A stretch of 64,000 nucleotides of DNA from NCBI GenBank assembly GCA_032871835.1, contig CM065295.1, forward strand, positions 22,578,501 to 22,642,500. The letters run 5' to 3'. Shown here piece by piece: positions 46,843-57,299 of the stretch; the stretch's first letter is position 1; each line of letters opens with the position of its first letter. This stretch comes from Dipteronia dyeriana. Its lineage: Eukaryota > Streptophyta > Magnoliopsida > Sapindales > Sapindaceae. Made by a program: the position numbers and the translations under genes. A model generated the notes under the pieces. It was not told the DNA's origin, ran no database searches, and saw only the letters and a list, made by a program, of their open reading frames with translations.

Positions 46843-49060
46843 CTGACCGAAATTCTTCTTGGAAATATATTAGGATTTCAAATTCTTTCCTAAGAAGGAT
46901 TTCAAATCCTTTCCTAAGAAGGATTTCAAATCCTTTCCTAAGAAGGATTTACTTGGTTGTTAAGAATCATTTCCTTAGGTGGATTTACTTGGTGGTTAAA
47001 AATCCTTTTCAAAGAAGAATTCTACCCTTAGGTAGATTTACTTGGTGACCAAGAATCCTTTTCCAAAAAGAATTCTTTCCTACACCAAGACTTCTAATCC
47101 AACTCAATATATTAAAGATTTCCTAATTTGACTAGAAAAAAAATCTTATTATTTATCTACTTATCAAATATAATCTTTAATATTAATTATACTATCAACA
47201 ATAGTATAATTTTAGGAGACCGTCTCCTACTAGAAAAAAGATTTTGACTTTTAATTAAATAATTAATTAATTTCCATTTAATTAAATAATAAAATAAAAA
47301 TAATATAATTAAGCTAAACTATATAGCTTTGCCGCCCAACACAATATATGGACAATTATATTATTTTTTCTATTTTATTAAATCCATTGGACCTTAATAA
47401 AAAGTCTACATATGAACTAGACTCATTCTTACAAAAAGAAACAAGTCAACATGCCTCAATACAATTCTAGATGGACCCTTAAATTGGTCCAGTAGAATAT
47501 ATCAAGTGATCCATGCAAGTTCGTGTGGATTGAGGATCTTGGCGGGATATCTAAATTTAAGCTCCAATAGACACAACCCAATCACAATCAACAAATAATT
47601 CACTTAGGTCTGATCTATTAATTTTAGTTCCTTCCAATAAAGAACTAAAATTGAATTCTTAAATAAAGATATAATAATTTAATATTTCTCATTCATACCT
47701 TAGACAATCTTAATGGAGAAAGTGTATCCTCGTGAAGAATACCAGTAATCACCAAGAGCTCATAGACCGCCTATAGCTCTCCAAGTTACCATATTTACTC
47801 ATATGACCATATTTTGAACTTGGATATTTTGACTTGTCCAAAAACCATTTTTCAATAGACACTATTGAAAACTTAACGTTAAGATTTAATAACCAATACC
47901 TTAAAACATCCATATGATGATATTCTACTCTCATTTAATAAATGGAGTCACGATGTCCATATCTATAAATGAAGTTCTCTATCGATTAACAAATGAATAC
48001 CACCAAACTATCGAGGATAAACTATGCTATATAATCGTACTCATTGATAACTCAAATGATAACACTTGCAACCATAAGTCCATAATTTATCTCAGGATTG
48101 AGATAGACTCTCCGATTGTCTTCAAGTGAAAACTTTTATCCATTGACGGTTCTAAATAAAGTATTTCACCGTGATCCAATTCAATGCACCTAGTGTACTA
48201 GATTCTTTTACCCAAAGACACCACACTTGATGATTTTAGACTCATCATAACACATTTGATCCCACTCAAATGCTAGCAAAAGAATCTATAACTTTAACAA
48301 GATAATGGCGTCCAATCTTTATCTTAAGTTGTGAATATTGTTCAAGACTAACTAAAGAATTGTGTCTACCTCATACATATCTAGATGTATGAACAATTCT
48401 TCTTTTCTCATAGTCTTTTGACCTTATGATTATTTACTTTTGACAATTATAATAATTAAACTATAAATGCTATAAGATTTGTTAAACTAGAAATCACTTT
48501 ATTAATATGAGAAGATTGTCAAATACATTATTATACTCTTGCTATCAAGCATAATCCCAACACCTAAAACAACAATTACAGTCTATTAAGAAGGGATCAG
48601 ATTCAATTAGTGAGTTTGTCATGAAAATAAAAGCCATTAGTGATGCATTAAATGCTGATGGAGAGGCTGTGAGTAATAGAGAGTTGATAATGAGTTTGTT
48701 AAATGGAGTAAGACATGAGTATGATTCTGTGGTTACACTGATTTCCTCTCAACAAAATTCCATGGCTTTAGAAGATGCACAATTTCTTTTTCTAATGCAC
48801 GAACAAAGAATAGAGCACTTGAATAGTGAGAATTGTGTTGCAAATCTTAATGTCAGTCCCTCAACTCACTTTGTATCTAGTGGTCAGAATATGGTCAACA
48901 ATAGAGGAAATAATGGTAATGGAGGAGAATCCAATAATAATAATTCTCATGGTGGTGCGAATAGAGGAAGAAATAAAGGTGGTCGAAGGTATGGTGGTAA
49001 AGGAAATCAGAGAATTTACTGTCAACTTTGTGGAAAACCTGGACATGTTGTTCTCTAGTG
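45724..49060 (+). pseudogene. Copia gag relic, split by a solo LTR
   Basis: Begins at the ATG at 45724 (MAEDQSNNPVSIDSLN). Gag core sequence LTLKQDHSNYIYWKTQVLTT and EAMDLEGFVNG is followed by stops at 46012-46014 and near 46138. After SLARIMQL the sequence is broken at 46168 and resumes at 48563 with KQQLQSIKKGSDSISEFVMK, exactly the expected continuation. It then has LNGVRHEYDSVVTLISS, a Gly/Asn-rich linker and a zinc knuckle CQLCGKPGH in which a TAG (49056-49058) precedes the last Cys. Confidence 0.88.
46169..48562 (-). mobile_element. Solo LTR (2.4 kb) inside the Copia gag
   Basis: On the minus strand it starts TGTTGGGATTATGCTTGA, and on the plus strand it starts TGTAGGGAAATCTGCG. Flanks are GTTAA (46164-46168) and CCTAA (48563-48567), an eroded duplication in the gag codons around Gln-Leu-Lys. 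It contains (TA)n at 46781-46838 and three copies of AAGGATTTCAAATCCTTTCC at 46860-46950. No coding region is present. Confidence 0.7.
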
Positions 49061-49259
49061 TTACAGGCGATTTGATCAGCAGTATCATGGACCAACACAG
49101 GGAAATCAAAATGTACAATGAAATCAAGCCACTCACACTCTAGGATATCATGCTTATTTTACTCACCAACAATTTCAAAACAATGTATTTGATTAGGGAG
49201 CACCTCGAGCCTCTGAAAATGTTTCAGCAACAACTCCTAACTCTTCTTATTTTGCTACT

Positions 49260-51061
49260 CCTGAATCAGTTGCAGATCAAACATGGTATGTGGATAGCGG
49301 AGCTACTAACCATGTCATGTCAAATCTCAGCAATATTTCACTGAAATCAGAATACAAAGGTAAAGATAAGCTTCTTGTTGGCAATGGTGCTTAATTACAG
49401 ATTTCGCATATTGGAAACACTAAAATTAGATCACATTGCACACCACATCATGATTTAAACTTAGAACATGTGTTGTGTGTGCCTGCTATCACTAAAAACT
49501 TGCTTAGTTTATCTAAGTTTACTAAAGACAATTATGCATTTGTTGAGTTTGATTCTACTGGCTGTATGATCAAGAATCAGAGAACCAAGAGAGTTCTTCT
49601 TCGAGGTACACTTAGGCATGGTCTTTATGAGTTGAGATTGGTGGAAGCTTCTCCTCTGAGCCTATATCTACTCAAATCAATCTCTTTAGTGTGTTTAGAT
49701 GTAAATAGAAATAAGTGTAATGAAGCTGTAAATAAAGCTGACAATCAGTTGTTGATCAGCAAAGGTGTATTACCATGATTTAATGCATTTGTTGCTGCCA
49801 AGACTAACTCAGTGCTTTGGAATGCAAAACTAGGACATCCTGAACCATTAATCCTTAAGAAAGTATTAAGTAGTTTGCATTTTCCATTAAATGTAACCTC
49901 CCCTTTTTTCTGTGATTCATGTAAATTTGGAAAAACCCATAAGTTGCCATTTCAAAAAGCTTGTATAACAGCATAACAACAAGAGTTCCTCTTGAACTCA
50001 TCTATAGTGATGTTTAGGGACCAGCTCCCATGTTGTCTACTGAAGGTTTTAGATATTACATTGCTTTTGTGGATGCTTTTACCAGATTTACATGGATATT
50101 TCCTCTAAAATTAAAATCAGAGGCCTTATCAGTTTTCATAAGGTTTCAAAAGATGGTAGAATTGCAATTTAAAAGGAAAGTGAAAATCTTTCAAGCTGAT
50201 ATGGGATGAGAGTACCTTTCTTTTGTGTCTTACTTATCTAATCTTGGTGTTCAAGTGTGTTTTTCATGTCCCTACACGCATGAACAAAATGGAGTTCCGG
50301 AAAGAAAACATAGAAACATTGTAGAAATGGGATTAACTTTACTAGCTCATAGTGGGTTTCCCTTGAAATTCTGGTTTGAGGCTTTCTTTAATGCCACAAC
50401 TCTTATCAACAATTTGCCCACTTCAGTTCTTCAGTTTACTACACCATTTGAAAAATTATATGGCAGAAAACCAAACTATAACTTCTTCAAGGTTTTTGGA
50501 TGCTCATGTTTTCTGTATCTCAGAGATCGTTCAAAGCACGGGCTAGATTTTCACTCTAGCAAATGTGTGTTCATTGGCTATAGTTTGTCTCATAAGGGGT
50601 ACAAGTGTCTTCATTCATTAGGGAAGGTGTTTATCTCCAGACATGTGATATTCAATGAACTGGAGTTTCCCTACAAAAGTTTATTTTGTTCTCAACAAGT
50701 TTCATCTAACAGTGACCTCACAGCTGCTAATGCTATTTCAAGTTTGTTTCAAATGTTCTCTTCAGTTTCTGCTCCTACATGTGCCACACCTCAAACATCT
50801 CAGGCTGCAGTTAATTTACAAGTTTCTAGTCCTAACACATCATTTTCAAGTATTCAACATGAGATATCCACATCATCTCAAAACTCAGCTTCTAGAAACA
50901 CCAGTAATATCAATCCACTAAATATCAATCCACCAAATATTGGTTCTCCTGTGCAAACCATTGGCTCTCAACATCCTATGATTACTAGAAGCAAGCTTGG
51001 TATCTTCAAGCCTCGTGTTTTTCTTTCAGAATGTTCTTTTCCTACTGGCTTTATTACTTAA
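49260..51061 (+). pseudogene. Copia protease and integrase relic
   Basis: Protease is recognised by TWYVDSGATNHVMSNLS near 49283-49335 with the D-S-G-A site retained, but a TAA occurs near 49393. Pre-integrase and integrase blocks follow: LCVPAITKNLLSLSKF, KLGHPEPLILKKV, FFCDSCKFGKTHKLPF, YSDV, FRYYIAFVDAFTRFTW, CPYTHEQNGVPERKHRNIVE, then FEKLYGRKPNYNFFKVFGC and an IGYS motif. Several in-frame stops (near 49976, 50017 and 50207) break it. Confidence 0.85.
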
Positions 51062-51088
51062 TTGGAACCCAAGACAGTGACGTCTGCT

Positions 51089-52500
51089 ATGTAAAGTCCA
51101 AAGTGGCTAGATGCCATGAATGATGAATTTCAAGCTGTGCAAAGGAACAATACGTGGACTTTAGTGCCACCAACAAATGATATGAATGTGATAGGAAGTA
51201 AGTGGGTGTTTAGAACAAAATTCAATCCTGATGGTAGTATCCTGAAACACAAAGCGAGACTTGTTGCCAAGGGATTTCACCATACAACTGGTCTCGACTA
51301 CTTTAATACATTCAGTCCGGTGGTAAAACCTTATACGATTAGAGTTATTTTTGCTTTGGTTGTTCACTTTAACTAGGATATTCAACAAGTAGACATCAAT
51401 AATGCCTTTCTTAATGGAGATCTTCATGAGACAACCGGAGGGCTTTACAGATTCTTCGTGTCCAGATTTTGTTTGTCAGCTAAATAAGGCTTTTTATGGT
51501 TTAAAACAAGCCCCAAGATCTACAAGCTTTGAAAAACTCTTCTTGTGTGGGGGTTTGTTAACAGTACATCTGATTCTTCACTTTTCATTCAGAAATCTGG
51601 TGTTAATGTGCTATATTTGCTTGTGTATGTATATGATATTTTGATTTCAGGCACCAACAAGTCTCTTATTCAACATGCAATATCTCACCTCAAATCAACA
51701 TTTGCCTTGAAGACTTTAGGCTCAGTCAATTATTTTCTTGGTTTTGAAGCATACCGCGATGCTACTGGATTATACTTGACTCAAGCAAAGTATATTGTGG
51801 ATCTTCTCAAACGTGCAAACATGTTTGATTCAAGACCCTGTGATAATCCTAGTTCAGATTCTAAGTTGACATTAAAGGATGGTGAGTTACTTGATAATCC
51901 CACTGTTTATCGCAGCACCATTGGAGCCTTACAATATCTCTGTTATACTAGGCCTGATATCTCTTTTAGTGTTAACAAACTAAGTCGTTTTCTTATCGCC
52001 CCAACTCAAAACCATTGGCAGGCCTGTAAAAGAGTACTCGGATATCTCAGTGGGTCTCTTCATAAAGGTTTGTCTTTTACGCATTCTTCATCAGCTCTTG
52101 ATCTAGTTGCCTATGCTGATGCAGATTGAGCAAGTTGTTTGGATGATAGACAATCAACTAGTGGAAATTGCATTTTCTTAGGTGGGAATTTGATTGCTTG
52201 GAGTGCTAAGAAACATCAAGTTTTCGCTAGGTCACTCAAATTCGAAATTATATGGTTGCAATCATTGTTCAAAGAACTTCATGTTCAGGTTTCAGCTCCG
52301 GCTATTATATGGTGTGACAATGTTGGAGCCAATTATTTGGCCAAGAATCTTGTGTTTCATGCCAGGACCAAACATATAGATATTAACACTCATTTTATTA
52401 GAGAGAAGGTAAGCCCATGTGTGATATATTCCCTCTGAATTTCAAGTAGCAGATGTTTTTACAAAGGCATTGACAAATGAGAGGTTTCACTTCTTTTGCT
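51089..52500 (+). pseudogene. Copia reverse transcriptase and RNase H relic
   Basis: RT begins with WLDAMNDEFQAVQRNNTW and KARLVAKGFHHTTGLDYF. A stop after VVHFN and a frameshift follow at about 51400. [15 protein letters not shown] lies in the shifted frame. The catalytic motif is YVYD (51626-51637) instead of YVDD, so the first metal-binding aspartate is lost. Downstream are LKTLGSVNYFLGFEA, LCYTRPDISFSVNKLSRF and AYADAD, then a stop and DDRQSTSGNCIFLGG. The usual SSTEAEYR segment of RNase H is deleted after VFARS. Confidence 0.88.
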
Positions 52501-52502
52501 CC

Positions 52503-52546
52503 AAGCTGAACTTGATCCTCTCACCCCAGTTCAGCTTGCGGGGGGA
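52503..52546 (+). promoter_or_regulatory. Stem-loop and polypurine tract before the Copia 3' LTR
   Basis: AAGCTGAACT (52503-52512) and AGTTCAGCTT (52528-52537) form a perfect 10-bp stem with a 15-nt loop, immediately followed by GCGGGGGGA, the plus-strand primer tract. Confidence 0.7.
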
Positions 52547-53060
52547 TGTTAGAGATAATGCTAATGCTAGTGTTCCATCTGCTCATCTAACTCACAACAA
52601 CAGTGATTCAATTGGTAGTGATTATAGAAGAAGGAATGATGCTAGGAGCTGTCAGGATGAGAAGAGCAGCACAGACTATCAAACAGGACTTGCATTATGT
52701 GCAGTTGGTTCTGGCGAACATCTAAAGCTTAGTAAATGTGAAATTGGATATAGAGTTAGTTAGGTTGATTGAAATGTGACGTGGCATAGTTTGTTACAAA
52801 ATCTGATGTGGCAGAGTTTGTTATGGAATTCAACTCTTCCATTGATTATCCAGGATCATTTAGTCTTTCAGTTATTAGTTGAAAAATCTTTTTAATGTAA
52901 AAATATCTTGTAATCAATCAAGTGAAGATCAATATAAAAACTTATCAGAGAGCTATGTTAATGGCTTCTCAAACTTTTTCTTCTCTATGAATTTTCATCG
53001 AATATCTTTGGCTCAATATGTAAATCCTCTGTTTTCTTGATAAAATAGCATTGTTTTTCA
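52547..53060 (+). repeat. 3' LTR of the plus-strand Copia element
   Basis: 514 bp, matches 45182-45696 with scattered substitutions. Confidence 0.92.
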
Positions 53061-53105
53061 CTTATATCCATCCTCATTCTCCAAATGTGTATCTCTACCC
53101 AAAAC

Positions 53106-54411
53106 AGCTGGTGCTAACCAATGTCGGTCCTGACGTTTCGGACGTTCCAGGACAAAATCTAAAAAATGGGCCCCTTGTGGCCTTGTGTATATTCATAGTT
53201 TTTTCAAGTCGTACCAGTCCGATAATGCCACAAGATTGATTTTTGTTTTTGAAAATACATTCAAATTATATATTAATTAATAATTATATGTATGAGATTT
53301 ACACAAAAATAATTAAAAACAAATTGAGTGATAGTGACAATATCGAAACAAAGATCGATGCTTTTGATCCCAATTAGAAACAACTTAATTTAGAAACAAC
53401 TTAATAGAAGAAGACAAATCAAATTGAGTGAAACTACTTAAAAGGCATAAACGACAAAAAAAAAGGTGGATATATAATTAAAGTTGATGGGAACCTTATT
53501 CTTTATTTCAATGTTACTATTCTTTTTTAATGTGTAAAATAGCAATCAAACCATTTATTGATATACATATATGCTTTATTTATTTATTTATTTTTTAAAA
53601 AGCAACATATCTTTTATGCTTTTAAGAAGTTATGGTAAAAATCGTAAGATGAATCCGATAAAACTCTGAGTCTCTGACCTGGATCTTCTAAATTCTAATC
53701 TTTTGGAAAGATAAAATTCATATCATATGGTTATATGAATTAAAGCAACATGATGAAGTTGAATACTTGAATGGTAAGCTAACCAAAGAACTTCTTAAGT
53801 CATTATGTGACAACCGACAAACACAATAAAATTAACAAAAACTAAATAATAAATAAGAGAAAAAATGTCCAATAGTTATTCAATTTTAAGTGACAAACAC
53901 AACCAAATTAACAAAACTAAAAAAGAAAAAAAAGGAAAAAGGCCCATTAGTTATTCAATTTTAAGTGAAAAACACAATCAAATTAATAAAAACTAAATAA
54001 TAAATAAGAGAAAAAAATCATAGAATAAAAAAGATTAAATAGAATTATAGCAATACAGATTAAAAAGATTACAATTTGCAAAAATTACAAAAAACAAAAG
54101 CAAAAATAAAAATAAAATTATCTAAATAAAACTTAGAGTTTGATGCTTGAGAGTTGAGAGAGAAAGAAATAGATATCGCTTATGCCATTTTTTTTTATCT
54201 TTACTAGGTGGAGAAGAAGATATAATAGAAAGTATGAAACCTTAGAAAAATTTGGGTTTTATTGTCTAAAGATATGATTATATGAATAAAACAAATTGAG
54301 CATTAGACCATTTATTAATTTTTTTTGGTAATGTTTGGTCATTTCTTTAAAAATAAATAACTGGACCTGTAATATAAACTGAAATCATGTATTTAAGAGC
54401 TCTGAGCTAGG
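53106..54411. other. AT-rich spacer
   Basis: No gene recognised. A phrase around TTAGTTATTCAATTTTAAGTGA recurs at about 53873 and 53945, and AAACTAAATAATAAATAAGAGA at about 53840 and 53990, showing local duplication. Confidence 0.5.
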
Positions 54412-55080
54412 GATGGACACGGGGGACCCATTATGGTGGGGGGTCTACCCTCACCCCCACCCCTATTCCTAAAACCTCCACCCCCACCCTTACCCCCAAA
54501 CCCCATTTGGGGGAAGTGGGGGATGAGAGTGTTTGGGGAGAGGTTCCTCTGCCCCCACCCCAGTCCCTCATTTCCTCTATTTTTCTTATTTTCAATTACA
54601 ATATTTTTCAATTTGAAATCCGAAATTTAGAATTTGAGATTCGAAATTCAATCATTCGAATCGTTCGATTCACACTATTTCGATATCCAATTCAATAAAT
54701 AATATAAAATATATAATTGATTTAATTTAATCAAAAATTAATACAAATAACCATAGTAATATAGTTTTACACATAAATAAATATGAAGAAATAAGAGAAA
54801 TGAGTAGAAAGTAAATGAGTAATAGATTTAAAGTTATTATTTAAAAAATAAAAAGTAAAAATATATAAATATATATGGGGAATTGGGGAAAATGGGGATC
54901 CACCCCCACCCCCATGGGTGGGGGTGGGGGTAGGTTCCTCCACCCCTGCCCCCCTTTAGATTTTGGGGATAAAATTTGCCTCCACCCCGATCCCCAAACC
55001 CCAAACCCCATTTGGAGGTAAAAATTTGCCTCCAAATGGGAGTGAGGCCCCATGGGGGAAATGCTTATCCTTACTCTAGG
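54412..55080. mobile_element. GC-skewed MITE-like element (hAT type, tentative)
   Basis: Begins TAGGGATGGACACGGGGGA, ends near CTTACTCTA, and is full of CCCCCACCCC and GGTGGGGGTGGGGG stretches on either side of an AT-rich centre (54600-54880). Style resembles the TAGAGATG family at 43.8 kb. No target duplication was found, so boundaries are uncertain. Confidence 0.4.
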
Positions 55081-55411
55081 CATGATGGGCCCGTCGCTAA
55101 CCGGAGAACTCAAGGGTGGCAAATTACTTTAGGCTCCTAAACTCTTCTAAATTACAAGAACTTTAATCTTTTCTCAAATTTTATATTTTTGTCTCTAATT
55201 ACTAAATTCACCTGAAACACTTATTTAAACACATTAAATACCCGGTTTTATCTAAGAAACAAGTAAAAAATAATATGAATTGGGGACCTAACAATAGGTA
55301 TAGAAATGATACGATCAATTCTCCCACTAGATAAACTCAAACAACCCAATTTATAGGTTAGTCATAAGAAGTAAAACTATTTACATGTGCAACTATCTTC
55401 AAAATCATATA

Positions 55412-55448
<37 letters not shown>

Positions 55449-57094
55449 AATGTATTATTCACATCAAGATATAAATGCACATTACATGTTGTTTAAGAGT
55501 TTGTTTGGTTAAACTTTTAAAAAACATTTATCGATAAAAGATCTATTTGTAATAGATCTCTTAGAAACTGAGTTTTTTTTTTTTTAAATATAGTTATTTG
55601 GTTGGTAGATTTTTTTTTAAAAAAAATCTATTTGAAGAAGCACATTTCCATGAGGTTTTACCTAGAAGAGATTTAAACTCTACTAGCATTTACTCAATTT
55701 AAAATTGACAATCAAGCTCAACCAAACAAGTCTAAAAAATCCAATTAGACGTTTATAGATAATTTGAGATAGAAGAAAACTCAACAAAACGAGCACAAAT
55801 CAAGATACAAATGCACCTTGTTTCTTGTCCACCAATTTTAAATAAATTATTTTGAAATTAAATTTTAAGATGCGTAAAACAGTAGAAACGTATCAATATA
55901 TATATGATTGAGCTATTCATTAAATACTTAATTTTCTTTGTACGGTATAAAATGTTGTAAATTGTATATTATTAAATATTTAAATTTATTAGTATACTGC
56001 ATTCTCTATCTACTATAATTCGTCATGTGAACGCTATTTTATTGTTAAAAAGTAATTCATTTCATGCATTGCCATTTGTTTTAATTTATTCTAATGTTTC
56101 ACTGAAAAAATTAACCTTTAAAAACAAGTATCCATTGTTTTTCAAACGTTTTCCCTTTTTTTCTCTAATATTAAAAAAAAAAAAAAAACAAGAGTTGATA
56201 TTTCCACCACTATTTTTATAATTTATGAAGCCCCATCTTTACACCAATACTGATATTTATTTCTTTAGCATGAATTACCCAATGAATTTGGGAGTTGAGA
56301 CATAGGATAAATAGGGACAGTAATTTCATTCGGACAGTTGTATCCACCCGAATCCAAACCATTGATCACTTGTGATAATTGAGTTTTAATTTAGCCATTT
56401 GTTCCATGATTCGCCGAGCTAAATGGTCTACAAAGCTCATAGGTTTTCTCGTATAGGTATATAACTTATATCACACTTATCAACTTTATCAATTTTTACC
56501 TGAAAAAGTAATATAATTGAATAAAATAATACTTACATGATAAAAATTGATAAGGTGAATAGATGTGCTATAAGTATACTCACAATTATATGTCTACCGG
56601 ATAAAAACTCGATATATCACCCATCACATTTGTTTTGTTTTGTTTTGTTGTTGCTGTTAAAATTTCATATACATTGTGACGAACTTGTTTTAGTGAGCTA
56701 TTAAATATATTATATATGTAATTTCAATTTAGTGTATAGTTTGATCAATGAAGTGCATATAAATGTGTGACTGGGTTTGCTAATTTATGTGTCGTGACTT
56801 GTTACCACTCGGTATGGTATGGAATTCTCGGGTCAGTAGATATTTGGGTCACGTGTTGACGGGTTTTCAGGTTCACAGGTCGAAACTCGAACCTAAATAA
56901 GCTCATGGGTGGAGTTCGGGGTTCTTCATACCTCGAGGGTCAAAAGTCAAAATCTGCACCTGAATCCATGAAATTAAACGTGTTTTGGTTAATAAAATTC
57001 TTCACAGATTTAACCCATTGCCATTCCTAATTGACAACTTTTAATTATTTAAAAATTTAAACAAAAGTAAACTCACTCTCTTAAATGACTGCCT
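55081..57094. other. AT-rich spacer with a (TA)n tract
   Basis: (TA)n at about 55416-55444 and an A-run near 56170. No gene supported. Confidence 0.5.
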
Positions 57095-57244
57095 ATTAGC
57101 TAAACCCATATAATAAGGGGACCAAAAAAAAAGTCACCACTCTTATCGTCGAGTTCCAACTGATTAGGCATTAGCTAAACCCATATAATAAGGGGATACA
57201 AAAAAAAAGTCACCACTCTTAGCGCCCAGTTCCAGTATACGATT
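57095..57244. repeat. Tandem duplication, 75-bp unit
   Basis: Two copies beginning ATTAGCTAAACCCATATAAT at 57095 and 57170, each also containing AAAAGTCACCACTCTTA. Confidence 0.85.
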
Positions 57245-57299
57245 AATGAACAAGCCTAGACTAAACTTGAGTCGAAGTAGACTTTGGTGGAGCCTGGAG

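Larger units (their letters stand above)
45182..53060 (+). mobile_element. Degenerate Copia retrotransposon with TSD CTTAT, carrying a solo LTR
   Basis: LTRs at 45182-45696 and 52547-53060 start TGTTAGAGATAATG and end TTGTTTTTCA. CTTAT lies on both sides (45177-45181 and 53061-53065). The PBS TGGTATTAGAGC (45697-45708) is one base from the usual initiator Met site. The polypurine tract GCGGGGGGA precedes the 3' LTR. Order gag, protease, integrase, RT, RNase H marks Copia. Without the 2.4-kb solo LTR in gag it is about 5.5 kb. Many stops, at least one frameshift in RT and a deletion in RNase H make it inactive. Confidence 0.92.
43806..53097. mobile_element. Outer hAT-type MITE, split by an inner MITE and a Copia element
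   Basis: The left terminus TAGAGATGCACATTT and the reverse complement of the right terminus TAGAGATACACATTTGG are inverted. Flanking 8-mers are CCTAAAAC (43798-43805) and CCCAAAAC (53098-53105), differing by one transition, consistent with the 8-bp hAT duplication. The remaining sequence is GC-skewed (CCCCATCCCCAT/GGGGATGGGG) low complexity. Insertions are a sister MITE (43921-44578) and the Copia element (45182-53060). Confidence 0.75.
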
